Assembly (NCBI RefSeq): GCF_023634655.1
Contig: NZ_JAMKMS010000001.1
Coordinates: forward strand, 434,001-498,000
Direction: 5' to 3'
From: Vibrio methylphosphonaticus
Lineage (GTDB): Bacteria > Pseudomonadota > Gammaproteobacteria > Enterobacterales > Vibrionaceae
DNA length: 64,000 nucleotides
Position numbers and translations under genes: made by a program. Shown one piece after another: positions 8,594 to 18,017 of the stretch. Below the pieces are notes generated by a model. The model did not search any database. It was not told where the DNA came from and saw only the letters and a list, made by a program, of their open reading frames with translations. Positions within the stretch are counted from its first letter, which is position 1; each line of letters begins with the position of its first letter.

Positions 8594-9670
8594 TTATAGT
8601 ACGTCGATAGCGTTAAGGTCAGCGAACGCTTTTTCTAGACGAGTTACCATAGAAGATTGACCAGCACGTAACCATACGCGTGGATCGTAGTACTTCTTGT
8701 TTGGTGCAGCTTCGCCAGTTGGGTTGCCGATTTGACCTTGTAGGAAATCAAAGTTTTCAGCAGAGTAAGTACGGATACCGTCCCATGTTGCCCACTGAGT
8801 ATCAGTATCGATGTTCATTTTAATAACACCGTAGCCGATAGACTCTTGGATTTCTGCTTCAGAAGAACCAGAACCACCGTGGAATACGAAGTTTAGAGCG
8901 TTAGGTGCAATACCGAACTTCTCTGCACAGTATGCTTGAGAGTCACGTAGGATAGTTGGAGTCAGTACTACGTTACCCGCTTGGTAAACACCGTGTACGT
9001 TACCGAAAGAAGCCGCGATAGTGAAACGTGGGCTGATAGCGTTTAGTTTCTCGTATGCGTATGCTACGTCTTCTGGAGAAGTGTAAAGCTCAGATGCGTC
9101 CATATCAGAGTTATCTACGCCGTCTTCTTCACCACCAGTACAACCTAGTTCGATTTCTAGAGTCATACCCATTTTCGCCATGCGAGCTAGGTACTGACCA
9201 GAAATTTCGATGTTCTCTTCTAGAGACTCTTCAGAAAGGTCAATCATGTGAGAAGAGAAAAGAGGCTTACCTGTTTCAGCGAAGAACTCTTCACCAGCAT
9301 CTAGAAGACCGTCAATCCATGGAAGAAGTTTCTTCGCTGCGTGGTCAGTGTGAAGAATCACAGGAACGCCGTAAGTAGCCGCAACAGCATGAACGTATTT
9401 TGCGCCCGCTACTGCACCTAGGATTTGTGCGCCTTGACCTTCAAGCTTAACGCCTTTACCAGCGAAGAAGCCAGCACCGCCGTTAGAGAACTGAACTACA
9501 ACTGGAGCTTTAACTTTAGCTGCAGCTTCAAGAACACCATTGATAGAGTCAGTGTTAACTACGTTTACCGCAGGAAGTGCAAATTTGTTCTCTTTTGCTA
9601 CTTCAAATACTTTCTGTACGTCATCGCCAGAGATAACACCAGGTTTTACGAAGTCGAAGATCTTAGACAT
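8594..9670 (-). CDS. fbaA: Class II fructose-bisphosphate aldolase
   Basis: A 358-residue zinc enzyme splitting fructose 1,6-bisphosphate to DHAP and glyceraldehyde 3-phosphate. HTDHAAK at 107-113 gives Asp109 and the zinc ligand His110 in the E. coli numbering; further ligand regions are ELGCTGGEEDG (about 173-183), GNVHGVY (about 223-229) and FHGGSGSS (about 263-270). The length is standard. It is last in the epd-pgk-fbaA order, with a 137-base gap after pgk that may hold its own promoter. Confidence 0.98.
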   Translation of the reverse strand: MSKIFDFVKPGVISGDDVQKVFEVAKENKFALPAVNVVNTDSINGVLEAAAKVKAPVVVQFSNGGAGFFAGKGVKLEGQGAQILGAVAGAKYVHAVAATYGVPVILHTDHAAKKLLPWIDGLLDAGEEFFAETGKPLFSSHMIDLSEESLEENIEISGQYLARMAKMGMTLEIELGCTGGEEDGVDNSDMDASELYTSPEDVAYAYEKLNAISPRFTIAASFGNVHGVYQAGNVVLTPTILRDSQAYCAEKFGIAPNALNFVFHGGSGSSEAEIQESIGYGVIKMNIDTDTQWATWDGIRTYSAENFDFLQGQIGNPTGEAAPNKKYYDPRVWLRAGQSSMVTRLEKAFADLNAIDVL

Positions 9671-9807
9671 GGAATAAGTCCTATTTTCTGTCGTTTTTAA
9701 ATAAAAAAGGGCAATCGTTTGCTCACAACGGGCGGTATTGTATCAAAGTTAACCACGCATTGCAGCATAGATAAAAGCGAGCTATAAGCTCGCTTTATCA
9801 AAAATAA

Positions 9808-10971
9808 TTAAGCTTTAGCGCGCTCTTCAAGCATCGCTACTGCTGGTAACACTTTACCTTCAACAAACTCAAGGAATGCACCGCCACCAGTTGAAATATA
9901 AGACACGTCAGCTTTAATGCCAAACTTGTCGATAGCCGCTAGAGTATCGCCACCGCCAGCTACAGAGAAACCTGCAGACTCTGCGATTGCTTTAGAAATA
10001 CCAGCTGTACCCGCTTCAAAGTTCTTGAACTCAAATACGCCAACAGGGCCGTTCCAAAGAATTGTTTTTGCATTACCGATGATTTCTGCAAGCGCCGCCG
10101 TTGAATCTGGACCAAGGTCGAAGATCATGTCGTCATCTTGAACATCAGCCACGTTTTTGATTTCTGCTTCAGCATTTTCGTCAAACGCTTTTGCACAAGC
10201 AACATCAGTCGCAACAGGAATCGCACACTCTTTCATTAGTTTCTTCGCAGTTTCAACTAGGTCTGCTTCGTAAAGAGACTTACCTACATTGTGGCCTTCA
10301 GCTGCGATGAACGTGTTTGCAATACCACCACCAACAACCAGTTGGTCAGCAATTTTAGAAAGAGACTCAAGAACAGTAAGCTTAGTCGATACTTTAGAAC
10401 CACCAACGATAGCCACGAGTGGACGAGCAGGGTTATCCATTGCTTTACCTAGAGCTTCAAGCTCTGCCGCAAGAAGAGGACCTGCACATGCGATTGGAGC
10501 ATTCGTGCCAACACCATGTGTCGACGCTTGAGCACGGTGAGCCGTACCGAATGCATCCATTACGAAGATGTCACAAAGTGCTGCGTACTGCTTAGATAAT
10601 GCTTCTTCGTTTTTCTTCTCGCCTTTGTTAAAGCGAACGTTTTCAAGAACAACTAGCTCACCTGCGTTTAGCTCTAGGCCATTTAGGTAATCTTTTGCTA
10701 GTTTAACATCGCAATCAAGTGCGTCGTTTAGGTAGTTAACTACAGGTTGTAGAGAGAACTCTTCCGCGTATTCGCCTTCAGTAGGACGACCCAAGTGAGA
10801 AGTCACCATAACTTTAGCACCCGCTTCTAGGCAAAGCTTGATGGTTGGTAGCGATGCTAGGATACGAGCATCTGAAGTTACTTTACCTTCTTTTACAGGA
10901 ACGTTCAGGTCAGCACGGATAAATACGCGTTTACCTGCTAGATCCAGGTCAGTCATCTTGATTACAGACAT
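9808..10971 (-). CDS. pgk: Phosphoglycerate kinase
   Basis: A 387-residue monomeric kinase transferring phosphate from 1,3-bisphosphoglycerate to [14 protein letters not shown] (about 19-29) and SHLGRP (about 58-63) bind 3-phosphoglycerate, and the C-terminal lobe has the nucleotide-binding GGGDTLAAI region. I used the ATG at 10971 ([11 protein letters not shown]), which has an AGAGGA site 7 bases upstream; an upstream in-frame codon would add five residues. The length then equals E. coli Pgk. It sits between epd and fbaA on the same strand. Confidence 0.98.
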   Translation of the reverse strand: MSVIKMTDLDLAGKRVFIRADLNVPVKEGKVTSDARILASLPTIKLCLEAGAKVMVTSHLGRPTEGEYAEEFSLQPVVNYLNDALDCDVKLAKDYLNGLELNAGELVVLENVRFNKGEKKNEEALSKQYAALCDIFVMDAFGTAHRAQASTHGVGTNAPIACAGPLLAAELEALGKAMDNPARPLVAIVGGSKVSTKLTVLESLSKIADQLVVGGGIANTFIAAEGHNVGKSLYEADLVETAKKLMKECAIPVATDVACAKAFDENAEAEIKNVADVQDDDMIFDLGPDSTAALAEIIGNAKTILWNGPVGVFEFKNFEAGTAGISKAIAESAGFSVAGGGDTLAAIDKFGIKADVSYISTGGGAFLEFVEGKVLPAVAMLEERAKA

Positions 10972-11120
10972 GTTTAGTCCTCTCAACTAAAAATAAATAA
11001 TGTTTTTGAAAACTCGGCCTCATGCCAAGTTTATGAATTCATCAACTGCTTACTTATATTGAACCGTTCAATATTAATTTCAACCCTCAAAATTAATATT
11101 TTGTTCAAGTAGCATCTAAA

Positions 11121-12146
11121 CTATTGGGACGCTTGCATCGCCAAAGCGGTATCAAGCATCCGATTCGCGAAGCCCCACTCGTTATCACACCACACTAGCA
11201 TTTTAACTAAACGTCCATCGCTGACTCGCGTTTGCGTACCATCAACAATAGCGCTGTGTGGATCGTGATTAAAGTCGATTGAGACTAACGGCGCTTCAGT
11301 ATAGTCAACAATACCGTCTAATGTACACCGGGATGCATTAATAATGACTTGATTTACGTCATTAACTTTCACATTTGTATTTATAGTTACACTTAAATCC
11401 ATAGCGGTGACATTAACTGTCGGCACTCGAACAGAAATCGCTTCAAATTTGTTAGAAAATTTCGGAAAAATTCTCTCAATACCTTTGTGTAGCTTGGTAT
11501 CAACTGGAATGATAGATTGACTCGCAGCTCGAGTGCGTCGTAAGTCGGGGTGATAGGCATCAATCACTTGCTGATCATTCATGGAAGAGTGGATAGTCGT
11601 AATGGTTCCCGAATCGATACCAAATGCTTCATCAAGCACTTGTATGATGGGCACAATACAATTCGTTGTGCATGAGCCACTAGAAACGATCGTGTGTTCC
11701 TTCTTTAAAGACTCGTGGTTCACACCATAGATGATGGTGTTGTCGATATCATGCGCACCTGGGTGCGAAAATAATACTTTCTTAGCACCTGCAGCAATAT
11801 GTTCTAAACCATCCGCTCGACTGCCAAAAACGCCCGTACAGTCTAAAACGATATCGACGTCTAAGTTTCGCCAAGGCAATAGATTGATATCCGCGAGGTG
11901 AAGAATACGAATACTGTCAAATTCACCATCAGCATGATTGACATATAAATGCTCTTGATCATGAGAGATCTTCTTCGTGAATCGACCATGACTCGTATCA
12001 TATTGAAGTAAATGAGCCATTGCCTCCGGTTGAGCAAGCTCATTGACTGCGACGACTTTTATTCGATCATTCTTGCCACTTTCATAGATTGCTCGAAGGA
12101 CATTTCGTCCAATGCGACCAAAGCCGTTAATCGCTACCTTTAGCAT
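11121..12146 (-). CDS. epd: D-erythrose-4-phosphate dehydrogenase
   Basis: A 341-residue member of the glyceraldehyde-3-phosphate dehydrogenase superfamily that oxidises erythrose 4-phosphate to 4-phosphoerythronate on the way to pyridoxal phosphate. NGFGRIGRN at 8-16 binds NAD, and SSGSCTTNC at 155-163 places the catalytic cysteine at 159. The segment [22 protein letters not shown] separates Epd from GapA, and the epd-pgk-fbaA order supports it. The upstream gap holds an unusual tandem repeat (see 12199-12283). Confidence 0.94.
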   Translation of the reverse strand: MLKVAINGFGRIGRNVLRAIYESGKNDRIKVVAVNELAQPEAMAHLLQYDTSHGRFTKKISHDQEHLYVNHADGEFDSIRILHLADINLLPWRNLDVDIVLDCTGVFGSRADGLEHIAAGAKKVLFSHPGAHDIDNTIIYGVNHESLKKEHTIVSSGSCTTNCIVPIIQVLDEAFGIDSGTITTIHSSMNDQQVIDAYHPDLRRTRAASQSIIPVDTKLHKGIERIFPKFSNKFEAISVRVPTVNVTAMDLSVTINTNVKVNDVNQVIINASRCTLDGIVDYTEAPLVSIDFNHDPHSAIVDGTQTRVSDGRLVKMLVWCDNEWGFANRMLDTALAMQASQ

Positions 12147-12198
12147 CGCACTCCACCCTTAAATTCACATTACAGAGGGTGTGCATATTAACCGATCA

Positions 12199-12283
12199 AC
12201 ATCGTTTACGCGACATCGTTTACGCGACATTAGTTTCACAACATTAGCTTTCGCAACATTAGCTTCGCTACATAAATTTCGCA
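12199..12283. repeat. Degenerate 14-15 bp tandem repeat, six units
   Basis: Six head-to-tail units occupy 12199-12212, 12213-12226, 12227-12240, 12241-12255, 12256-12269 and 12270-12283. The first two are identical (ACATCGTTTACGCG). The next three share ACATTAG followed by a C/T-rich end, and the sixth is ACATAAATTTCGCA. All start with ACAT. The array lies about 50-140 bases upstream of epd and about 160 bases before the zinc-ribbon gene, in their shared divergent promoter region. Confidence 0.85.
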
Positions 12284-12445
12284 TTCATGCTTTTTGCAAT
12301 CGTCGTGGATGAAAAACACAAATTGTTGCGAAGCACTTCTAAAAATTTGTAGCCACTCACAAAGCGATAGTGGTTACTATCAACATGACATCTCTTCTTC
12401 GTGCCATTTGAGCGACACTGTTTTCACTGCACAGGAGGTGTGCTC

Positions 12446-12676
12446 ATGTTTACAGGCAAACATCATTGCCAGTCATGCAATAAAAAGACTATTCATAAAG
12501 AGGTGTTAATAAGAAAAGCCAGCAGCTATGACCAACAATCCAATTTACTGGGACGGTTTAAGTTACTGCTGCACACTTTTATTAACGGCGGACATTACTA
12601 CGATATGGATCGCTATGTAGCGTGCCAAATTTGTGGACAACGTAAGTTGGATAACAAGGGTAATGAATTTGAATAG
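12446..12676 (+). CDS. Small zinc-ribbon protein of unknown function
   Basis: A 76-residue protein I do not recognise by name. Two CxxC pairs, C8-C11 and C60-C63, would bind one zinc ion in a ribbon; the linker is basic and includes HTFINGGHYYDMDRYVAC. The start at 12446 is fixed by a near-perfect AGGAGGTG ribosome-binding site five bases upstream; a further upstream open start lacks one. It is divergent from epd and convergent with tkt, with a shared terminator. The strong ribosome-binding site and paired cysteines argue for a real gene. A nucleic-acid or protein-binding role is possible but not shown. Confidence 0.78.
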   Translation: MFTGKHHCQSCNKKTIHKEVLIRKASSYDQQSNLLGRFKLLLHTFINGGHYYDMDRYVACQICGQRKLDNKGNEFE

Positions 12677-12680
12677 ACAT

Positions 12681-12709
12681 AAAAAAACCGAGCCTTGGCT
12701 CGGTTTTTC
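12681..12709. terminator. Bidirectional terminator between the zinc-ribbon gene and tkt
   Basis: The arms AAAACCGAGCC and GGCTCGGTTTT are joined by a 2-base loop (longer once the top pairs open), with A and T runs outside. It lies between convergent genes. Confidence 0.88.
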
Positions 12710-12728
12710 ATTGCAAGAAACTCATCGC

Positions 12729-14723
12729 TTACGCTAGAAGCTCTTTTGCTGTGTTTACAACGTTTTCCGTTGTAAAACCAAACATTTTGAATAGCTCACC
12801 TGCAGGTGCAGACTCACCAAATGTCGTCATACCGATGATCTTGCCACCAAAACCAACATACTTGTACCAGAAGTCAGCAATACCGGCTTCAACCGCGATA
12901 CGAGCTGTCACGTCAGATGGAAGTACAGACTCACGGTACTGCGCATCTTGCTTGTCGAATGCATCGGTTGCTGGCATAGAAACAACACGTACCGCTTTAC
13001 CTTCAGCACTCAATTGCGCTGCAGCTTCAACCGCTAGCTCAACTTCAGAGCCAGTAGCGATGATGATTAGTTCTGGCTTACCAGCACAATCTTTCAGGAT
13101 GTAACCACCCTTGGCGATGTTTGCTACTTGCTCGGCGTCACGATCTTGTTGTGCCAGGTTTTGACGAGAGAAGATCAGAGATGTAGGGCCATCTTTGCGC
13201 TCGATTGCCAGTTTCCAAGCCACTGCAGACTCAACTTGGTCACATGGACGCCATGTGCTCATGTTTGGAGTCAAACGTAGAGAAGCGATCTGCTCAACCG
13301 GTTGGTGAGTTGGACCATCTTCGCCTAGGCCGATTGAATCGTGTGTGTAAACTTGGATGTTCTGAACTTTCATCAAAGCAGCCATACGCATTGCGTTACG
13401 TGCGTATTCCATGAACATTAGGAACGTTGCGCCGTATGGGACGAAGCCACCGTGCAGAGCGATACCGTTCATGATAGCTGTCATACCGAATTCACGTACA
13501 CCGTAGTGGATGTAGTTACCAGAGAAGTCTTCTGCCGTTAGCGACTTAGAACCAGACCACATTGTCAGGTTAGACGGTGCAAGGTCAGCAGAGCCGCCCA
13601 TGAATTCTGGCAGCATTTGACCAAACGCTTCTAGTGCGTTTTGCGATGCTTTACGTGATGCGATGTTTGCTGGGTTAGCTTGAAGATCAGCAATGATTGC
13701 ATTAGCTTTTTCTTCCCACTCCGCTGGCAAGTCACCGTTCGTACGACGAGTAAACTCAGCCGCAAGTTCAGGGTAAGCCGCTGCGTAAGCGTCAAACTTA
13801 GCATTCCACGCTGCTTCTTTCGCTGCGCCCGCTTCTTGTGCATTCCACTGCGCTGCGATATCAGCTGGGATCTCAAAAGGACCGTGCTCCCAACCAAGTG
13901 CGGCCTTCGTCGCTGCGATTTCGTCAGCGCCTAATGGTGCACCGTGACAGTCGTGCGTGCCCGCTTTGTTTGGTGAACCAAAGCCGATAACGGTTTTAGT
14001 ACAAATTAATGTTGGGCGAGGATCCGCCTTCGCCGCTTCAATCGCTGCATTAATAGCATCAGAGTCGTGGCCATCAACGGCAGGAATAACATGCCAGCCA
14101 TAAGCTTCAAAACGCTTAGGCGTATCGTCAGAGAACCAGCCTTCTACTTCGCCGTCAATCGAGATGCCGTTGTCATCCCAAAATGCGATAAGCTTGCCTA
14201 GACCAAGTGTGCCCGCTAGTGAACAAGCTTCGTGTGAAATACCTTCCATCAGGCAGCCATCACCCATAAAGGCATAAGTAAAGTGGTCTACGATATCGTG
14301 ACCTTCTTTATTGAACTGCGCCGCCAACGATTTTTCTGCCATCGCCATACCAACCGCGTTGGTAATGCCTTGGCCTAGTGGACCCGTCGTCGTTTCAATA
14401 CCTGGCGCATAACCATATTCTGGGTGGCCTGGTGTTTTGGAGTGTAACTGACGGAAGTTTTTCAGATCATCAATTGATAACTCGTAACCGCTTAAGTGAA
14501 GCAGAGAATAAATCAACATAGAACCGTGGCCGTTTGACAAAATAAAACGATCACGATCAGCCCATTCAGGGTTTTGAGGATTGTGATTTAGGTGAGAGCG
14601 CCAAAGTACTTCGGCGATATCAGCCATACCCATAGGGGCGCCTGGGTGACCAGAGTTGGCTTGTTGAACACCATCCATGCTAAGGGCACGGATTGCATTA
14701 GCTAATTCTTTACGAGACGACAT
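12729..14723 (-). CDS. tkt: Transketolase
   Basis: A 664-residue thiamine-diphosphate enzyme moving two-carbon units between pentose-phosphate sugars. [19 protein letters not shown] is near 23-41, the ThDP/Mg motif begins [13 protein letters not shown] near 154, and the pyrimidine domain holds the conserved [18 protein letters not shown] chose the ATG at 14723 ([14 protein letters not shown]) with an AGGAGC site; the upstream open start adds six residues. The length matches E. coli TktA (663). It is divergent from metK, and two PurR-like palindromes lie in the gap. Confidence 0.97.
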   Translation of the reverse strand: MSSRKELANAIRALSMDGVQQANSGHPGAPMGMADIAEVLWRSHLNHNPQNPEWADRDRFILSNGHGSMLIYSLLHLSGYELSIDDLKNFRQLHSKTPGHPEYGYAPGIETTTGPLGQGITNAVGMAMAEKSLAAQFNKEGHDIVDHFTYAFMGDGCLMEGISHEACSLAGTLGLGKLIAFWDDNGISIDGEVEGWFSDDTPKRFEAYGWHVIPAVDGHDSDAINAAIEAAKADPRPTLICTKTVIGFGSPNKAGTHDCHGAPLGADEIAATKAALGWEHGPFEIPADIAAQWNAQEAGAAKEAAWNAKFDAYAAAYPELAAEFTRRTNGDLPAEWEEKANAIIADLQANPANIASRKASQNALEAFGQMLPEFMGGSADLAPSNLTMWSGSKSLTAEDFSGNYIHYGVREFGMTAIMNGIALHGGFVPYGATFLMFMEYARNAMRMAALMKVQNIQVYTHDSIGLGEDGPTHQPVEQIASLRLTPNMSTWRPCDQVESAVAWKLAIERKDGPTSLIFSRQNLAQQDRDAEQVANIAKGGYILKDCAGKPELIIIATGSEVELAVEAAAQLSAEGKAVRVVSMPATDAFDKQDAQYRESVLPSDVTARIAVEAGIADFWYKYVGFGGKIIGMTTFGESAPAGELFKMFGFTTENVVNTAKELLA

Positions 14724-14812
14724 GTCTGCTCCTGAGTGCATTAAGCGAATTTCAAGTTGATTCCTTGCTGAATAAAGTCAGCGGCGAGCATTGTCGCAAA
14801 GCCCCCTAACCT

Positions 14813-14828
14813 CTGCAAACGTTTTACC
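14813..14828. promoter_or_regulatory. PurR-like operator, tkt-proximal
   Basis: CTGCAAACGTTTTACC contains the ten-base core GCAAACGTTT and agrees with the PurR consensus at about 11 of 16 positions. It is about 90 bases upstream of the tkt start. The regulator is inferred. Confidence 0.45.
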
Positions 14829-14888
14829 GTCATTTTAAGTATTTTTACTGGTTTTTTTTTACCCATTCCACTGTGATACCTCCAAAAT

Positions 14889-14904
14889 GCGCAAACGTTT
14901 GGCT
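14889..14904. promoter_or_regulatory. PurR-like operator, metK-proximal
   Basis: GCGCAAACGTTTGGCT agrees with the symmetric PurR consensus at 13 of 16 positions and repeats the GCAAACGTTT core of the tkt-proximal site 76 bases away. It lies about 23 bases upstream of the metK -35 box. Two spaced copies could allow looping across the divergent region; that is inference. Confidence 0.5.
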
Positions 14905-14926
14905 ATAACATAAAATCAAAAATCGC

Positions 14927-14954
14927 TTGATTCTCAAACATCGATGACTAGAAT
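14927..14954 (+). promoter_or_regulatory. metK promoter
   Basis: TTGATT (14927-14932) and TAGAAT (14949-14954) are separated by 16 bases, a good sigma-70 match. The MetJ boxes begin at the very next base, where transcription would start, which fits repression. Confidence 0.65.
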
Positions 14955-14978
14955 AGACGTCTAGATGTAGATACACCT
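14955..14978 (+). promoter_or_regulatory. MetJ operator (tandem met boxes) at metK
   Basis: Three consecutive 8-mers, AGACGTCT, AGATGTAG and ATACACCT, follow the metK -10 box. The first is a perfect met box and the others are partial matches, as is usual for MetJ, which binds tandem 8-bp repeats cooperatively with S-adenosylmethionine. This predicts feedback control of SAM synthesis. Confidence 0.75.
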
Positions 14979-15050
14979 ACAAAATATCATTGTATTTTTT
15001 ATAGGCGAGCACAATATTGCTGGCCTTATTTAACTGTAATTGGAGCTCTC

Positions 15051-16205
15051 ATGGCTAAGCACCTGTTCACTTCTGAATCTGTTTCAGAAGGACATCCTGA
15101 TAAAATTGCTGACCAAATTTCTGATGCTGTACTTGACGCGATTCTAGAACAAGACCCGAAAGCGCGTGTTGCTTGTGAAACGTATGTAAAAACAGGCATG
15201 GTAATGGTTGGTGGCGAAGTCACGACCTCAGCGTGGGTAGACATCGAAGAGATCACTCGTGAAACGGTACGCGAAATTGGCTACGTTCACTCTGACATGG
15301 GCTTTGATGCCGACTCTTGTGCCGTACTAAACACGATTGGTAAGCAGTCTCCAGATATCAACCAAGGTGTTGATAAAGCGGATCCAAAAGAGCAAGGCGC
15401 TGGTGACCAAGGTATTATGTTTGGTTACGCGACGAACGAAACGCCTATCCTAATGCCTGCGCCTATTACTTACTCTCACCTGCTTGTTAAAAAGCAAGCT
15501 GAAGTTCGTAAGAGCGGCAAACTAGACTTCCTGCGTCCAGATGCGAAATCTCAAGTCACGTTCCAATACGACCAAGGTAAGATCGTTGGTATCGATGCTG
15601 TTGTACTTTCAACTCAGCACTGCGATTCAGTAACAACACCTGATCTTCGTGAAGCGGTAATGGAAGAGATCATTAAGCCAGTCCTTCCTTCTGAGTGGAT
15701 CACTAAAGACACTAACTTCTTTATCAACCCAACAGGTCGTTTCGTCATCGGTGGCCCAATGGGTGACTGTGGTCTAACTGGTCGTAAGATCATCGTTGAC
15801 ACCTACGGCGGCGCAGCTCGTCACGGTGGCGGTGCGTTCTCAGGTAAAGATCCATCAAAAGTTGACCGTAGTGCAGCATACGCAGCACGTTATGTAGCAA
15901 AGAACATTGTTGCTGCAGGCATGGCGGATCGTTGTGAAATTCAGCTGTCATACGCTATCGGTGTTGCTGATCCAACTTCAATCATGGTTGAAACGTTTGG
16001 TACTGAAAAAGTCGCACACGAAATCATCATTGAAGCGGTTCGTCAAAACTTCGACTTGCGTCCATACGGTCTGCAAGAGATGTTGAACCTGCTTCAGCCT
16101 ATGTACAAGCAAACTGCCGCTTACGGTCACTTCGGTCGTGAAGAGTTCCCATGGGAAGCGACAGACAAAGCAGACATCCTTCGTGACTTTGCTGGTATCA
16201 AGTAA
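15051..16205 (+). CDS. metK: S-adenosylmethionine synthetase
   Basis: A 384-residue enzyme making SAM from methionine and [21 protein letters not shown] near 12-29 holds the ATP-binding His and Asp, [13 protein letters not shown] (about 117-129) is the first family signature and [19 protein letters not shown] the second. The length matches E. coli MetK (384). The gene has a good sigma-70 promoter with MetJ boxes and a strong downstream terminator, so it is a single-gene unit. Confidence 0.98.
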   Translation: MAKHLFTSESVSEGHPDKIADQISDAVLDAILEQDPKARVACETYVKTGMVMVGGEVTTSAWVDIEEITRETVREIGYVHSDMGFDADSCAVLNTIGKQSPDINQGVDKADPKEQGAGDQGIMFGYATNETPILMPAPITYSHLLVKKQAEVRKSGKLDFLRPDAKSQVTFQYDQGKIVGIDAVVLSTQHCDSVTTPDLREAVMEEIIKPVLPSEWITKDTNFFINPTGRFVIGGPMGDCGLTGRKIIVDTYGGAARHGGGAFSGKDPSKVDRSAAYAARYVAKNIVAAGMADRCEIQLSYAIGVADPTSIMVETFGTEKVAHEIIIEAVRQNFDLRPYGLQEMLNLLQPMYKQTAAYGHFGREEFPWEATDKADILRDFAGIK

Positions 16206-16236
16206 CACCCTGTATCACGCGAAGCTGTAGTTCAAA

Positions 16237-16274
16237 CAAAAAGCCCTCAAAAAATATTTGAGGGCTTTTTTTTA
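16237..16274 (+). terminator. metK terminator
   Basis: Arms AAAGCCCTCAAA and TTTGAGGGCTTT are followed by eight T residues, about 30 bases past the metK stop. Confidence 0.92.
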
Positions 16275-16554
16275 CTATTACTAATCATTTCAATTACTTT
16301 GTTAAGGAAATGTTAAAGTGGCATTTCATAGCCCATCTTTTCTCCCCTACAAAAATTGTGTTTTTTCCCGTCTAGGTCAATAGTTAACGTTAAGAGTAAC
16401 GATGCAGAATGAGAATTACGCTAACTCATCGACACGCATTCTTAGCTCCATTATGGGAACACGCTGCGCCAATACCGTGATCAAATGATCATACGGCTCG
16501 TTCATTTCCCTTAAATCAGAGACGAAGGCCAGATTGTCAAATCAGGGAGGACAT
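16275..16554. other. Gap between metK and the DUF2189 gene
   Basis: About 280 bases after the metK terminator without a supported gene. On the minus strand a 29-codon frame (16505-16416) with AAGGG just upstream of its ATG has plausible amino-acid composition and is open further upstream without a start; it may be a micro-ORF or the tail of a lost gene. The promoter of the DUF2189 gene should lie here, but I could not define it. Confidence 0.35.
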
Positions 16555-17349
16555 ATGCCTCGAACCGCTCAGACAGAAGACTTCCACAAGAAACACGAAG
16601 TCAAAGATCAAGATTACGCTAAAACCATACCTTGTAACCAAGTAAGTATTTCCGCACCATTTCACTGGCTAGCGCTAGGACTGCATGACCTTGTTAGAAT
16701 GCCGGTTATCAGTGCCTTTTATGGGCTGTGCTTTACTGCTGCGGCCGTTGCTATTGTTCAATTAGTGCAATGGCAAGGCACCCATTTAGTTATCATGCCA
16801 AGTCTTGTTGTGTATATGCTCATTGGACCTTTCCTTGCTTTAGGCCTTTATGACGCGGCTTGGGAAAGAGAGAAGGGCCATAAACCTAGCTTATTCCACT
16901 CCATGAAAGCCATTGGCCGCAACTCTACCTCACAATGGGCATTTGCGGTGTTACTTGCTGTTGCCATGATATTTTGGATGAGAATAGCAGCGCTCTTGCA
17001 TGCCCTGTACCCATCCGTTCAAGGCGCCCCTCTAACAGAATTCGCGCCGTTTCTCATTACGGGCTCTGTCATTGGCTTTGTTATCGCAAGCGTCATATTT
17101 AGTTTATCGGCTTTCTCTATTCCGCTAATGATGGAGCGTCGAGTCGATGTAATGACCGCGGTTTTCACTAGTTTTAATGCGGTGAAATCGAATGTCCCTG
17201 CAATGACTGTCTGGGCATTCATTATTTGTGGCGGCATACTGATCGGCTTTGCCACCTTTGGGTTAGGCATGATCGTCACTATGCCGATATTAGGCTACGG
17301 CACTTGGCATGCCTATCATGAAGTCATTAAAAAAAGACATCATACGTAG
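16555..17349 (+). CDS. DUF2189 family integral membrane protein
   Basis: A 264-residue inner-membrane protein of the DUF2189 family, function unknown. After a charged N-terminus (about 35 residues) there are about six hydrophobic segments, with the family-like regions YMLIGPFLALGLYDAAWEREKG (roughly 95-116) and GYGTWHAYHEVI near the C-terminus. I chose the ATG at 16555 for its GGGAGGA site; an upstream open start adds seven residues. It is monocistronic, with its own terminator. Members are common in proteobacteria but no reaction or partner is established. Confidence 0.82.
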   Translation: MPRTAQTEDFHKKHEVKDQDYAKTIPCNQVSISAPFHWLALGLHDLVRMPVISAFYGLCFTAAAVAIVQLVQWQGTHLVIMPSLVVYMLIGPFLALGLYDAAWEREKGHKPSLFHSMKAIGRNSTSQWAFAVLLAVAMIFWMRIAALLHALYPSVQGAPLTEFAPFLITGSVIGFVIASVIFSLSAFSIPLMMERRVDVMTAVFTSFNAVKSNVPAMTVWAFIICGGILIGFATFGLGMIVTMPILGYGTWHAYHEVIKKRHHT

Positions 17350-17380
17350 TCTTGCTTTACTTACTCGCTCGCTAACCTAC

Positions 17381-17410
17381 AATAACGCCCTTCTATAGGG
17401 CGTTATTAGG
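17381..17410 (+). terminator. Terminator after the DUF2189 gene
   Basis: Arms AATAACGCCC and GGGCGTTATT surround a short loop between the DUF2189 gene and sprT. The T tract is short, so some read-through into sprT is possible. Confidence 0.6.
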
Positions 17411-17417
17411 TTTAACT

Positions 17418-17924
17418 ATGGCTCCATTGACGACTGATTTACACTACCGAGCATCAAAGCGCTTGGCTCAGTGTATGGCTATTGCCGAGCAGCATTTCCA
17501 ACAGACTCTGCCTATCCCTACCCTCAGCTTCAAACTACGAGGCAAAGCGGCGGGCAAAGCTTATCTGCAAACATGGGAAATTAGACTCAACCCTATCCTC
17601 TTTGCAGAAAACAGTGATACCTTTATTGAGGAGGTTATCCCGCACGAAATCGCCCATCTACTCGCCTTTAAATTCTATGGTCGAGTCCCTGCTCACGGTG
17701 TTCATTGGCAATCCATAATGCACCAAGTATTTAATGTCTCACCTAAAACCACCCATGCCATGGACGTTACGTCGGTCCAGGGCAAAACTTTTGAATATCA
17801 ATGCCAGTGCTCAACATACCCACTGACGATTCGCCGACACAACAAAGTACAGCGACAACAAGCACGCTACTTATGCCAAAAGTGTCGCAGATCCCTTCAA
17901 TTTTCGGGTAAACAGCTTAGCTAG
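17418..17924 (+). CDS. sprT: SprT family zinc metalloprotease-like protein
   Basis: A 168-residue protein with the zincin motif HEIAH at 76-80 and a third likely ligand in AHGVHW (92-97). A C-terminal zinc-ribbon-like part contains CQC near 135 and CQKC near 155. The family is related to eukaryotic Spartan proteases, which cleave DNA-protein crosslinks; the bacterial role is not established. It lies upstream of the nuclease gene on the same strand, with a gap of about 90 bases. Confidence 0.88.
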   Translation: MAPLTTDLHYRASKRLAQCMAIAEQHFQQTLPIPTLSFKLRGKAAGKAYLQTWEIRLNPILFAENSDTFIEEVIPHEIAHLLAFKFYGRVPAHGVHWQSIMHQVFNVSPKTTHAMDVTSVQGKTFEYQCQCSTYPLTIRRHNKVQRQQARYLCQKCRRSLQFSGKQLS

Positions 17925-18017
17925 TATCCACCAGGTCATTAATATCAAATAAGGTAGTAGTCATCGGTTAAAGTGCGATCTAAACTAGGTTATCTAGTAC
18001 TTTCCTCAGACTTATAA

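Noticed and set aside
9055..9378. Long open frames antisense to fbaA, pgk and tkt
   Set aside because: They are shadows produced by the biased codon use of highly expressed genes. The sense products are intact and well conserved.
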